A stretch of DNA of 64,000 nt from Flavobacteriales bacterium UBA4466. GTDB lineage: Bacteria > Bacteroidota > Bacteroidia > Flavobacteriales_D > Crocinitomicaceae. Of the stretch, positions 48,055 to 57,131 are shown in pieces; within the stretch, counting starts at the first letter, position 1, and every line of letters starts with the position of its first letter. The notes under the pieces were generated by a model. That model had not been told where the DNA came from. It saw only the letters and a program-made list of their open reading frames with translations, and made no database searches. A program made the position numbers and the translations under genes. The stretch is from NCBI GenBank assembly GCA_905182335.1, contig CAJJBE010000002.1, forward strand, positions 659,501 to 723,500, given 5' to 3'.

Positions 48055-49643
48055 ACTTCTAATTTGAATTCGGAAGTCTTGTGAAATTTAATGTCTGGAT
48101 AGTCTTGTTCAGCCATTGTTAATAAGAATGGAGTTTCCGCCAGGAATACTAAATTCCCATCTTTATCTAAGGCAATGTACCTTGCTTTAGATCGTTTAAA
48201 TGCAACTAGTTGTTCGTTATTATCTGAGGTGAGCCAACACGATTTAAAGTAGTTCTTAGCAGCGAATCTGCATTTTGCACCATATTCATGTTCCAATCGA
48301 TAGCTGATTACTTCAAACTGAAGTTGGCCAACAGTACCAATAATTTTACGATTACCAGGTTGCTGAATAAACAGTTGTGCGACACCTTCATCCATTAATT
48401 GGCGAATTCCTTTATCCAATTGTTTAGATTTCATTGGATCCAAGTTCTCAAGCTCCATAAATATCTCCGGAGAGAAACTTGGAATTCCTTTAAACATAAA
48501 ATTTTCACCTTCGTTTAATGTGTCTCCAATTTTGAAATTTCCAGAGTCATATAGGCCAATAACATCACCAGGATAAGCCTCATCAATGACACTCTTGTCT
48601 TGTGCAAGGAAAGATGTTGGATTAGCAAATTTTATTTTCTTCTTTAATCTAACATGATTGTAAAAGGTATTACGCTCAAATTTTCCAGAAACTATTCGTA
48701 GAAAGGCAATTCTATCTCGATGTTTTGGGTCAAGATTAGCATGTATTTTAAAGATGAATCCTGAGAATTTTTCATCAGCAGGTTCAATTTTTCTTAAATC
48801 AGTATCTCTTCCTCTAGGCGATGGAGAGATTTCACAAAAGACATTTAATAATTCCTGTACACCAAAGTTATTTACGGCAGAACCAAAGAATACAGGGGCA
48901 ACGTCCCCAGCCAGATAATCTTCACGGTCAAAATGGTCATAGACACCATCAATCATTTCAATTTCTTCTCTTAATTCATCCGCTTCGGCTTCTCCAATAA
49001 TTTTATTTAAACTAGGGTCATTTAAATCACTAATTGAAGAAATATCATCAGAAATACCAGTTTTGTTTGGGGAAAATAAGTTTAAGCTTTTTTCGTAGAT
49101 GTTATAAACACCTTTGAAACGATCTCCCATTCCAATTGGCCAAGAAAGTGGAGTTACTTTAATATCAAGCTTATCTTCCAGTTCATCCAATAAATCGAAT
49201 GATTCTTTCCCGTCTCGATCTAATTTGTTTATGAAGATAATTACAGGAGTTTTTCTCATACGACAAACCTCCATCAGTCGCTCAGTTTGAGCCTCAACAC
49301 CACTTGCAACGTCAATAACAAGAATTACACTGTCTACTGCTGTTAGTGTCCTGAATGTATCTTCAGCAAAATCCTTGTGACCAGGAGTATCTAGAATATT
49401 GATTTGTTTGTCATTATAATTAAAGACCATAACAGAAGTTGCCACAGAAATTCCTCTTTGCTTCTCAATTTCCATAAAATCAGAAGTTGCTGTTTTCTTT
49501 ATCTTACTATTCTTTACTGCACCTGCAGACTGAATGGCTCCACCAAAAAGTAATAACTTTTCAGTCAATGTAGTTTTACCAGCATCAGGGTGAGAGATAA
49601 TACCAAAGGTTCTTCTTTTCTCGACTTCTACAGTATTGCTCAT
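48051..49643 (-). CDS. prfC: Peptide chain release factor 3
   Basis: 530 residues. GTPase that recycles RF1/RF2 from the ribosome. G1 is [21 protein letters not shown] (18-25 is the core HPDAGKTT), followed by the RF3-specific [11 protein letters not shown]2/G3 [10 protein letters not shown] and [12 protein letters not shown], and G4 [10 protein letters not shown]. The C-terminal half has the RF3-type [20 protein letters not shown]. Typical length. It lies alone on the minus strand after the phnA terminator. Confidence 0.97.
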   Translation of the reverse strand: MSNTVEVEKRRTFGIISHPDAGKTTLTEKLLLFGGAIQSAGAVKNSKIKKTATSDFMEIEKQRGISVATSVMVFNYNDKQINILDTPGHKDFAEDTFRTLTAVDSVILVIDVASGVEAQTERLMEVCRMRKTPVIIFINKLDRDGKESFDLLDELEDKLDIKVTPLSWPIGMGDRFKGVYNIYEKSLNLFSPNKTGISDDISSISDLNDPSLNKIIGEAEADELREEIEMIDGVYDHFDREDYLAGDVAPVFFGSAVNNFGVQELLNVFCEISPSPRGRDTDLRKIEPADEKFSGFIFKIHANLDPKHRDRIAFLRIVSGKFERNTFYNHVRLKKKIKFANPTSFLAQDKSVIDEAYPGDVIGLYDSGNFKIGDTLNEGENFMFKGIPSFSPEIFMELENLDPMKSKQLDKGIRQLMDEGVAQLFIQQPGNRKIIGTVGQLQFEVISYRLEHEYGAKCRFAAKNYFKSCWLTSDNNEQLVAFKRSKARYIALDKDGNLVFLAETPFLLTMAEQDYPDIKFHKTSEFKLEV

Positions 49644-49706
49644 CGTCTTGAATTATTTTCGAGTGTAAAGTTACGTAATAAAGAAAATGGTACAAGCTAA
49701 ATTGTC

Positions 49707-49741
49707 AAAAAAAAGCGCTAAAATTCAATATTTAAGCGCTT
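49707..49741 (-). terminator. Intrinsic terminator after the phnA-type gene
   Basis: AAGCGCT (49713-49719) pairs with AGCGCTT (49735-49741), extended by an AAAT/ATTT stretch across one mismatch. On the minus strand it is followed by eight T (plus-strand A-run 49707-49714). It lies 21 bases beyond the stop. Confidence 0.85.
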
Positions 49742-49761
49742 ATGAGAAAAGTAGATTCAAT

Positions 49762-50325
49762 TTATTTCTTTACATACTTCGTTAGAATTATAATCTTCAC
49801 ACCCTCAACACGGCCTTCAATATGCTCTATATTGTCAAAAACTAATGAGATATTACGAACTGTTGTGCCTCGTTTTGCAGTGAAATTACCTCCTCCTTTA
49901 ACTTTTAGATCTTTTGTTAGTATTACAGAATCTCCAGACAATAATTGCACACCATTGCTGTCAATATGGATTAAAGTATCTTCAGAAGTAATTCCATATT
50001 TTGTCCATTTTTGAGTTTCCTCTTCCATGTGAAAGCTTTCAATTAAATCATTAGGCCAGCCTTCAGACTTCAAAATATTTAATACACGGTAAGCAACTAC
50101 TTTTACAGCCTCAACGTCGCTCCACATTGAGTCGTTAATGCAACGCCAGTGATTAGGTTCCATTTCAGTCGCTTCTGTAAGTTGATTGTTGCATACATTG
50201 CAAATATGAATGCACTCATCTATATTTTTACCAGCTTTAGGAGAAACAACAAAAACATTTAATTCTTCGGTAACACTGCACAATTCACAGCTCCCGTTAC
50301 TTCTAGTTGAAAGTTCTTTTTGCAT
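49762..50325 (-). CDS. PhnA-domain zinc-ribbon protein
   Basis: 187 residues. An N-terminal zinc ribbon with paired Cys (SCELCSVTEEL; CIHICNVCNNQL) is followed by PhnA N- and C-terminal domains: GVQLLSGDSVILTKDLKVKG, KRGTTVRNISLVFD, EGRVEGVKIIILTKYVKK. Despite the name, the family is not part of the phosphonate C-P lyase pathway, and its function is unsettled. It has its own terminator. Confidence 0.88.
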   Translation of the reverse strand: MQKELSTRSNGSCELCSVTEELNVFVVSPKAGKNIDECIHICNVCNNQLTEATEMEPNHWRCINDSMWSDVEAVKVVAYRVLNILKSEGWPNDLIESFHMEEETQKWTKYGITSEDTLIHIDSNGVQLLSGDSVILTKDLKVKGGGNFTAKRGTTVRNISLVFDNIEHIEGRVEGVKIIILTKYVKK

Positions 50326-50381
50326 AATAAATATTTTTGATGTTTTATTAGATAACTAATCTAGCTAATAATTGAAATTGT

Positions 50382-51548
50382 TCATTTTTGAGTATGGAGT
50401 TTCAATTTACTAATTATAGGATTTGCATACATTGCTAATAAAATGGGCTGATGCTTTTCGTTAATCAATGATAGTCTATTCTCAAAATTATCACGATCTT
50501 TTTTTCTAATTTCTACTTCGATTGTTAAATCTTCTAATTTCGGCCCAATAGATGAGTCTGAAGCATATAGTTTTTCGTATGCAATATAATTTGGTGCCTG
50601 AAGCAGGTATCTTTCGATTATTTGATTATCAATTTCATTGGCAATTTCACTAGCATCTTCTTTCATTGTAACAACTTTTTCACCAAATGAAATATGAATA
50701 TTCCCTTTTGGATTTAAAAGCCCAGTTACAATGCTTTTTTGATCTGTATCTTCATCTTTAATATACGTTTCATTATTGCGAATCATATAAAGTTCTTCAG
50801 CTTTCATTGAATCGCAAGGGTCAAGCTCATACGAAATTGAAATGGGAATTATATTAAGTGAATTAATTGCATCACTCAACTTCATCTTTTTGTTGTCTGT
50901 ATGGCTACCTAAATGAAGCATTTTAATAATTGCAGGCTCAGTAAAATCAATACCATCTTTTGCACGACCTTCTTTTTGAGCAATCCAAATACTATTACCA
51001 GATTTAATTCTATGGTGAATGTAACGGGACAAATGCTTTAAAGCGAATAATTTTTCTCTTCCAATCAATGATCTTTTCACAATGAAACTTTTGTTTAACT
51101 TCATTAAATCTGATATGTATTGTTTTTTCAGTAAGTTGTCACCAATTGCAATTTCTACCGTATTGTGATTAGCGTTGTGTAGTAAGTAACTTACTAATGC
51201 AGGGTCCATTGATATGTCTCGATGATTTCCGATGAAAAGGTATGATTTCTCTTTGCTTAGCTGACCCAAGCCAGAGGTCGTTATTTTACCAGCAGTTTTG
51301 GCTAATATTTTAGTCAACTCCTCCCCAACAATATGCTGAATGTCTAAGATCGTTTTTATTGATTTCGCTTTCTTTTTAACGAATGCTCTAACAAGACTCT
51401 TGGCAATAATTGGACTAGATTCAAACAATTTAGGAAAACGGAATTTCGCCATCCCTAAGATTAACTCATCCTGTTGATATAGGTTTTTAACCACAGCTTC
51501 GACTTCGTCATCGCGGTAAGGTCTAATATCTTCAAATTCATCCATCAT
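50382..51548 (-). CDS. PlsB/PlsC-type glycerolipid acyltransferase
   Basis: 388 residues. The acyltransferase block is LFIGNHRDISMDPALVSYLL near residue 125 (split: LFIGNHRDISMD, PALVSYLL), followed by IWIAQKEGRAKDG (the EGxR substrate motif) and IIPISISYELDPC. The long N-terminal helical region (about 100 residues) is typical of Bacteroidota '1-acyl-sn-glycerol-3-phosphate acyltransferases' of this size. It probably acylates glycerol-3-phosphate or lysophosphatidate. No transmembrane helix was evident. His and Asp of the active site are five residues apart. Confidence 0.8.
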   Translation of the reverse strand: MMDEFEDIRPYRDDEVEAVVKNLYQQDELILGMAKFRFPKLFESSPIIAKSLVRAFVKKKAKSIKTILDIQHIVGEELTKILAKTAGKITTSGLGQLSKEKSYLFIGNHRDISMDPALVSYLLHNANHNTVEIAIGDNLLKKQYISDLMKLNKSFIVKRSLIGREKLFALKHLSRYIHHRIKSGNSIWIAQKEGRAKDGIDFTEPAIIKMLHLGSHTDNKKMKLSDAINSLNIIPISISYELDPCDSMKAEELYMIRNNETYIKDEDTDQKSIVTGLLNPKGNIHISFGEKVVTMKEDASEIANEIDNQIIERYLLQAPNYIAYEKLYASDSSIGPKLEDLTIEVEIRKKDRDNFENRLSLINEKHQPILLAMYANPIISKLKLHTQK

Positions 51549-51685
51549 GTTTTGATCTTTTATCTACATATCAAATTTACCAAAAAATGAAATGAGAATT
51601 AACGAATGTCTCAGATAGAAATCAACGTGGTTATAAACAATAGGAACGTTTAAATAAAATTGGATAGACATCTAAATGTAAAGGT

Positions 51686-51715
51686 AAAAAGAGTCAACCC
51701 TTACGAATTGACTCT
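51686..51715 (-). terminator. Intrinsic terminator after tRNA-His
   Basis: AGAGTCAA (51690-51697) pairs perfectly with TTGACTCT (51708-51715), giving an 8-bp stem with a 10-base loop. On the minus strand it is followed by five T. It begins 5 bases after the tRNA 3' end. Confidence 0.9.
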
Positions 51716-51720
51716 CAAAA

Positions 51721-51798
51721 TGGGGTGGAAGATGGGGCTCGAACCCACGACCCTCGGTACCACAAACCGATGCTCTAACCAGCTGAGCTACAACCACC
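51721..51798 (-). tRNA. tRNA-His (anticodon GTG), CCA and G-1 encoded
   Basis: The minus strand folds as a cloverleaf of 78 nt: G-1, acceptor GTGGTTG/CTTCCAC, D-stem GCTC/GAGC, anticodon stem TCGGT/ACCGA with loop TTGTGGT (anticodon GTG, His), 5-base variable region, T-arm GTGGG-TTCGAGC-CCCAT, discriminator C and encoded CCA. G-1 opposite C73 is the histidine identity element. The acceptor stem has two adjacent U-U mismatches (5-68 and 6-67). A promoter and terminator flank it, so it is a single-tRNA unit. Confidence 0.95.
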
Positions 51799-51809
51799 AT
51801 TTGTGCGGG

Positions 51810-51838
51810 CAAAGATATGTAATTCTTCAAATATACAA
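51810..51838 (-). promoter_or_regulatory. Promoter of tRNA-His
   Basis: The minus strand carries TTG at 51838-51836, an 18-base spacer and a perfect TATCTTTG (51817-51810). It is one of the best complete -33/-7 pairs in the window. The tRNA 5' end lies 12 bases downstream of the -7 box. Confidence 0.8.
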
Positions 51839-52107
51839 CTAGAGTTTATGTTTTTTTTTTAAAATTAAAAAACAATTAATTAGAAATGAATACTTTATCG
51901 ATTTATAAATGACTTGATCCATTCGTTTACTCTTAAGAGTTATCGAAGAATCATGTAGCAGAATAGACAAATGCTTAGAGTCCTATGTGAAAAGTAAGGT
52001 AATAGAAAAGTTTTGATAATTTGGTTCTTTGATTAGCCCTATTTATAGAAGGAGGTAATGTTTTTTCATTGCTACAAACCTAATTGAGATCTCATTTTTT
52101 CAGATTT
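51839..52107. other. Gene-free AT-rich stretch
   Basis: Between the tRNA-His promoter and the end of the BNR-repeat gene. I see no supported ORF, RNA or clear hairpin with a T-run. TGAGATCTCA at 52085-52094 is a loopless palindrome. Confidence 0.6.
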
Positions 52108-53580
52108 TCATTCTACACTAACCATTTTCGAGAATGAGCTTCCATTCGTAAAACCAAATTGAATAAAATAGTTTCCCGAATTTACTTTATTTCCAAAATC
52201 AATTAGAATTGTTTCTGATGACATCCAATCAAAATCGATTTCTACCTCAGTTCCGGTTGCCTCGATCGCAATAATACTTGAAACTAACTTCTTTTTTATT
52301 CCATTTATTGTCACTAATTGACTTGTTGGATTTGGATAAATAGATACTACAGTTCCATTTATTTCATTAATGTCCGTTACATCTGAAATAGTCCCTTTTC
52401 GGTAAATCACATTTCCATCTGCTAAATCTTGGTAAACTACATGAATAAATCCATTTTTAAAAATCACATCAGGTTTTCCTTGAAATCCTGTTTGGCCACT
52501 ATTTACTTTAGATTTAAATGAGCCTAATGTCTGTGCATTCCCATCCGTAGTAACTGCACATAAAATATTTGTATTGCCGAGTTCTCTTTCCTCCCAAACA
52601 ACAATAAGTGTATCGCCACTTCCAGAAATTCGTGGAAAATTTTGTGAATCTCCAATTGATGACGTTGGCTCGTTCATTATCTGGACACTGCTGAGATTCA
52701 ATCCTTCTGACAATCCTGTTGTGCTTAAATAAACGCGATACTTCCCTTCTGCTTTAGAAGCTGAGACAACATATGCAGAATCACTTATAATCAATCCATG
52801 CGGTCCTGTTGAAGGACAGGAGGATATCATCCATCCAAGTTCGTCTAGATTTTGATTTGAGTTAAAAGAAGCACCGTTATCAGTTGAAAGTGATCCCCAT
52901 GTATCCCTAATGTTTACTTCATTGTTCCTAAATAAAGCCAGCTGATATTCTCCTTTCACTATTATTTCAGGAGGACAACAATCGCAAGCCACACCAGGAG
53001 ATGTGTCGGTTACAACTTGTTGAGCTTGATATGTTGCTCCTCCGTCAGTAGAGGACGCGATTGCAATACCTTCATTTCCTCCACCAGCATCTAATACCAT
53101 ATAGGTGACATGTGGGTTCCCATTGTCGTCCATGTCTAATGCTGGCATCCATGTCTCCCCTTGATTAAAATTATCCACTCTGATGGTATCACTAAAGGTA
53201 TCGCCGCCATTAATTGATCTTACAGCATAAATGTTTCCGGTGCCAATTGGTTGAGCTTTGAAAACCACCACCACATTATTTCCTTTGCTTGCGATGTCTG
53301 GACCTGTCCAACTCGCCATGTAGGTTTGCATCCCATTTGGTAAAACACTGATAGGTACATTGAAACTAGTTCCATTTCCCTTCGCGATAAAAATTTCTCC
53401 ATCTCCTCCTTTGCCAAGCATTATAATTGGCAAATCATTCACCAAACTTAATCTCGGACGTATATATCCAAAAGTATCGCCATCAGCAACAGTTACTTCA
53501 GGCTCCCAAATAACTCCTTGTTGAGCAAAGGCCAATAGCGGTAAAACAATCATCAAGCTAGTATAGATTATTTCTCTCAT
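52108..53580 (-). CDS. BNR/Asp-box beta-propeller protein with T9SS type A sorting domain
   Basis: 490 residues. A signal peptide (SLMIVLPLLAFAQ) precedes a sialidase-like propeller with Asp boxes (SINGGDTF, SSTDGGATY, STDNGASF) and repeated VWEE/VVYQD strands. A notable Cys cluster, ACDCCPPEI, lies near residue 195. The last 80 residues (VSIYPNPTSQL to the end, MVSVE) form a T9SS type A sorting domain, so the protein is exported to the surface or outside. The sialidase catalytic residues are not evident; call it a secreted propeller of unknown ligand. Monocistronic. Confidence 0.85.
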   Translation of the reverse strand: MREIIYTSLMIVLPLLAFAQQGVIWEPEVTVADGDTFGYIRPRLSLVNDLPIIMLGKGGDGEIFIAKGNGTSFNVPISVLPNGMQTYMASWTGPDIASKGNNVVVVFKAQPIGTGNIYAVRSINGGDTFSDTIRVDNFNQGETWMPALDMDDNGNPHVTYMVLDAGGGNEGIAIASSTDGGATYQAQQVVTDTSPGVACDCCPPEIIVKGEYQLALFRNNEVNIRDTWGSLSTDNGASFNSNQNLDELGWMISSCPSTGPHGLIISDSAYVVSASKAEGKYRVYLSTTGLSEGLNLSSVQIMNEPTSSIGDSQNFPRISGSGDTLIVVWEERELGNTNILCAVTTDGNAQTLGSFKSKVNSGQTGFQGKPDVIFKNGFIHVVYQDLADGNVIYRKGTISDVTDINEINGTVVSIYPNPTSQLVTINGIKKKLVSSIIAIEATGTEVEIDFDWMSSETILIDFGNKVNSGNYFIQFGFTNGSSFSKMVSVE

Positions 53581-53799
53581 ACCATAAAGGTATAAAATTT
53601 AGTATTACATATTCAGTAGAGTATACTATATACCATTTTCAATGGTCAGTAGAAAGAATCCTAGTTAGTGCTAAACTTAAATGAAAACAAACATTTAAAC
53701 CAAAAGATCAATAATTAACGTCAAGTATGTTGATAAAGTTTACTAGAATTAGAAAAAGAATCCCTAGACTCTAGTACTTTTACTTTTAAAAAAAGATTT

Positions 53800-54798
53800 A
53801 TGCTAAAGATTGGTGTGCTTGGAGCAGGACATTTAGGTAAGATTCATATTAGAATCATATTAGAATTAAATGAATATTTTGAATTCGTTGGTTTTTTTGA
53901 CCCTAACGAAGAAAACTCGAATGAGGTGGTTGATGAATTCAGTATCAAACGATTTGACACCATTGAATCTTTACTTGAAGAAGTAGATTGTGTTGATATT
54001 GTCACTCCCACTTTAACGCATTTTGATTGTGCTTCAAAGGCGCTTAGAAAAAGCAAACACGTTTTTATTGAAAAACCAGTAACTGAGACTGTTGACGAAG
54101 CAAAAATATTGATTGAATTATCTCATGAAGCTGGTGTGAAGGTACAGGTTGGTCATGTTGAGCGATTTAATCCTGCTTTTCAAGCTGCATTGCCTTATTT
54201 TGATAGTCCAATGTTTATTGAAACACATCGATTAGCGCAGTTTAATCCTCGAGGAACAGATGTACCTGTTGTATTGGATTTAATGATTCACGATCTAGAT
54301 GTTATTTTGAGTGTTGTGAAATCAGGTGTTAAAAGAATCTCTGCTTCAGGTGTCGCTGTGATTAGTGATACTCCAGATATTGCAAATGCACGTATTGAAT
54401 TTGATAATGGTTGTGTTGCAAATCTTACTGCAAGCCGAATATCAATGAAGAACATGCGTAAATCTCGTTTCTTTCAACAAGATGCTTATATCAGTGTTGA
54501 TTTTCTTGAAAATGAGATAGAGGTTGTCAGTATGCAAGATGTTGAAGGTGAATCAGGTCCATTTGATATGGTTTTCAATATGGGGGAAGGTAAACCAGTA
54601 AAGAAAATTTTATTTGACAAACCAGATATTACACCAACTAACGCAATTAAAGATGAGTTATTTACATTTTATCAATCGATTGTAAATGATACAACGCCAA
54701 TTGTATCGATTGAAGATGGTTACTTAGCCTTATCTGTAGCACAAAAAATAGTAGATAAATTAAAATCAGCTTCCTCGCAAAACTTAAGCAATAAGTAA
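53800..54798 (+). CDS. Gfo/Idh/MocA-family NAD(P)-dependent oxidoreductase
   Basis: 332 residues. The N-terminal Rossmann motif is KIGVLGAGHLGKIHIRII (2-19), then VDIVTPTLTHFDCASKAL and HVFIEKPVTET with the family EKP. The C-terminal alpha/beta domain contains VQVGHVERFNPAFQAA and DLMIHDLDVIL, where the catalytic His of this family is expected. Members oxidise sugars or nucleotide sugars. Its position ahead of a polyprenyl-phosphate sugar transferase gene suggests a role in surface polysaccharide sugar synthesis. Confidence 0.9.
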   Translation: MLKIGVLGAGHLGKIHIRIILELNEYFEFVGFFDPNEENSNEVVDEFSIKRFDTIESLLEEVDCVDIVTPTLTHFDCASKALRKSKHVFIEKPVTETVDEAKILIELSHEAGVKVQVGHVERFNPAFQAALPYFDSPMFIETHRLAQFNPRGTDVPVVLDLMIHDLDVILSVVKSGVKRISASGVAVISDTPDIANARIEFDNGCVANLTASRISMKNMRKSRFFQQDAYISVDFLENEIEVVSMQDVEGESGPFDMVFNMGEGKPVKKILFDKPDITPTNAIKDELFTFYQSIVNDTTPIVSIEDGYLALSVAQKIVDKLKSASSQNLSNK

Positions 54799-54836
54799 AC
54801 ATTTTTATCGTTTTGTTTCATGCTACGCCAAGATTT

Positions 54837-55736
54837 ATGAAAACATTAGTATCACTTGTAATGATTCTTGTTCTATTTGGAGCATGTATCAAAAATAATT
54901 CTAGTCCAATTTGGATAGAAGTTACAGAGTGGGATTTAATCAATAATCCTGATGAAAACCCACTAGATAATTATAAACCGGGAGTTTTAACTCATGCTAT
55001 CAAAGATGTTTGGTTGTATGTAGATAATTCACTTGTTGGTGTTTTTGAAGTACCTTTTAAAGTACCTGTATTAGCATACGGTTCAAAAGAAATTAGAATG
55101 ATTGCAGGGATTCACAACAACGGGATTTCTGCAACAAAAGTGAAGTATCCATTTTTGGTGCCCTATGTGATAACACTTGATTTGAATGAAAATGAAACAT
55201 ATCAGATTCATCCAGTAACGATGTATGCAACATCCACTGAATTTTGGATTGAGAACTTCGAGTCTTCTTCGAATGAATTTGTTGATGGAAACACTACACT
55301 TTCTTCCCTTGTTTCATCTAGTGATCCAGCTATATTAGACTCAACAATTAATGAAAGTCAGTTTGGTCGTATATCTCTAAATAGTACAGATAATTTATAT
55401 GTTGGGTCAACCGATGTTTATGGTCTTTCAGGTATTCCTATTGATCTTCCAAAAGGAGTTGATTGTTATTTAGAAATTGATTATCACAATACTGCAGATA
55501 TTACGACAGGAATATTAGCAATTAGTGCAACGGATGTTCTAATAAACCCATTGGTTAGAATAAATAAACAGTTTGAAAGTGAGGTAGAGTGGAAGAAGAT
55601 ATATATTGACTTAAGGGAGGTTGTTTCTGGCTCGACATCAGCTGACTATTTTGAATTTACCTTAGATGCATTACTTCCTAACGGAGTTAATTCTGCAGAA
55701 ATAAATATTGATAACTTTAAAACTGTGCACTTTTAG
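54837..55736 (+). CDS. Hypothetical lipoprotein in the polysaccharide operon
   Basis: 299 residues from ATG 54837. The lipoprotein signal MKTLVSLVMILVLFGAC has Cys17 in the lipobox. The rest is beta-rich: an N-terminal part (IWIEVTEWDLINNP, DVWLYVDNSLVGVFEVPF, IRMIAGIHNNG) and a C-terminal jelly-roll-like part (CYLEIDYHNTADI, WKKIYIDLREVVSG, AEINIDNFKTVHF), the latter resembling carbohydrate-binding folds. I do not recognise a named family. It sits between the sugar dehydrogenase gene and the sugar transferase gene, and its stop is directly followed by the next ATG. Confidence 0.72.
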   Translation: MKTLVSLVMILVLFGACIKNNSSPIWIEVTEWDLINNPDENPLDNYKPGVLTHAIKDVWLYVDNSLVGVFEVPFKVPVLAYGSKEIRMIAGIHNNGISATKVKYPFLVPYVITLDLNENETYQIHPVTMYATSTEFWIENFESSSNEFVDGNTTLSSLVSSSDPAILDSTINESQFGRISLNSTDNLYVGSTDVYGLSGIPIDLPKGVDCYLEIDYHNTADITTGILAISATDVLINPLVRINKQFESEVEWKKIYIDLREVVSGSTSADYFEFTLDALLPNGVNSAEINIDNFKTVHF

Positions 55737-57131
55737 ATGAATTCAAGATTCCTAACCTTTATTATTTTAGTTTTAGATTGGTTATCGGCTTTAGTTGCAT
55801 GGTCTTTATTCTATTATTTGCGTAAAACAAATATTGAAAATGTTGATTTCACTGTAAACAGCACATTTTATATTGGGATCTTAGTGGTTCCTATCGGATG
55901 GTTACTACTTTATTTATTGCAAGGAACGTATCAAGATGTCCGACGTTTGTATCGATTAAAAATATTGATGATTACATTTTCAGCGACACTATTTGGCTCT
56001 ATAGCAATCTTTTTTCTATTTCTTTTGGATGATGATATAAATGGTTACCGTCAATATTATTCCTCTGTATTCTTGCTATTCGGAGTTCATTTTATGATCA
56101 CTTTTATACCTCGGTTACTCCTCGTAAGCTATGTTGTAAAGCAAATTCATAATCGTAAAGCTGGGTTTAAAACATTAATTGTTGGGGGAAGTGACAAGGC
56201 CGTTGACCTCTTTAAGGAGGTAAATGAATTACCAAAAGGAAGTGGGCATCAGTTTGTTGGATTCATTAATATTAATGGAATTGACAAACTACTTAAAGAT
56301 CACATGCCTTACTTAGGTCATATAGATGATGTAGAAACGGTTCTACGTGAAAATGAAATTGAAGAAGTGATTATCGCTTTAGAAAGTATTGAACATGATC
56401 GCCTTAAAAAAATTATTTCTCGATTAGAGGGTGGAGACCTTAGAATAAAAATACTCCCAGATATGTATGATATTCTTTCAGGAACAGTTGAAATGAAGAA
56501 TATTTTCGGAGCACTTCTAATTGATGTGAATTCTGAAGTAATGCCAGTATGGCAACGTACATTCAAACGTATTTTCGATATTGTAGCTTCTATAATTGCT
56601 CTAGTATTGCTAACGCCTTTGTTTATTTTGCTTGGCGTATTAGTTAAACTGTCCTCTCCCGGACCAATCTTATTTAAGCAGAATCGTATTGGGAAAAAGG
56701 GACGGTTATTTAAGATTATTAAATTCAGAACTATGCTTATTAATTCTGAAAAGAATGGGCCTCAGCTATCTTCTTCTAATGACCCGAGAATAACCAATAT
56801 TGGCCGTTTTATGCGTAAATCGAGGTTAGATGAATTTCTACAATTTTATAATGTGCTAATTGGAGATATGTCAATTGTTGGACCAAGACCAGAGCGGCAG
56901 TTTTTTATTAATCAGATTATTGAGCGTGAACCGCAGTTTTTAGAATTAACTAAGGTTCGTCCGGGAATTACATCTTGGGGGCAAGTAAAATATGGTTACG
57001 CCGAAAATGTTGATCAGATGCTAGATCGAATGAAATACGATTTACTTTATCTTAAAAACCGAAGTATATCATTGGATTTTAAAATAATGCTATATACGGT
57101 CATTATAATATTTAAGGGGGTGGGGAAGTAA
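55737..57131 (+). CDS. Exopolysaccharide initiating polyprenyl-phosphate sugar-1-phosphate transferase
   Basis: 464 residues of the WbaP/WcaJ type. Four N-terminal helices (about 5-125), a nucleotide-binding-like CoA_binding_3 region (about 140-255) and a C-terminal catalytic domain: KRIFDIVASIIALVLL (about 276), GPILFKQNRIGKKG, IIKFRTM (about 328), SRLDEFLQFYNV, GDMSIVGPRPE (about 376) and VRPGITSWGQV. It transfers a sugar phosphate to undecaprenyl phosphate to start surface-polysaccharide assembly. Its sugar is unknown. Third gene of the operon. Confidence 0.93.
   Translation: MNSRFLTFIILVLDWLSALVAWSLFYYLRKTNIENVDFTVNSTFYIGILVVPIGWLLLYLLQGTYQDVRRLYRLKILMITFSATLFGSIAIFFLFLLDDDINGYRQYYSSVFLLFGVHFMITFIPRLLLVSYVVKQIHNRKAGFKTLIVGGSDKAVDLFKEVNELPKGSGHQFVGFININGIDKLLKDHMPYLGHIDDVETVLRENEIEEVIIALESIEHDRLKKIISRLEGGDLRIKILPDMYDILSGTVEMKNIFGALLIDVNSEVMPVWQRTFKRIFDIVASIIALVLLTPLFILLGVLVKLSSPGPILFKQNRIGKKGRLFKIIKFRTMLINSEKNGPQLSSSNDPRITNIGRFMRKSRLDEFLQFYNVLIGDMSIVGPRPERQFFINQIIEREPQFLELTKVRPGITSWGQVKYGYAENVDQMLDRMKYDLLYLKNRSISLDFKIMLYTVIIIFKGVGK

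Noticed and set aside
49762..50325. Phosphonate (C-P lyase) utilisation locus
   Set aside because: The PhnA-domain protein is alone; no phnGHIJKLM genes are present and the family name is historical.
51660..51842. 60-aa plus-strand ORF across the tRNA
   Set aside because: It reads through the tRNA-His gene and its terminator and is certainly not protein-coding.
52085..52094. TGAGATCTCA followed by T-run as a terminator
   Set aside because: The palindrome has no loop, and the T-run is on the strand opposite to the only nearby transcript.
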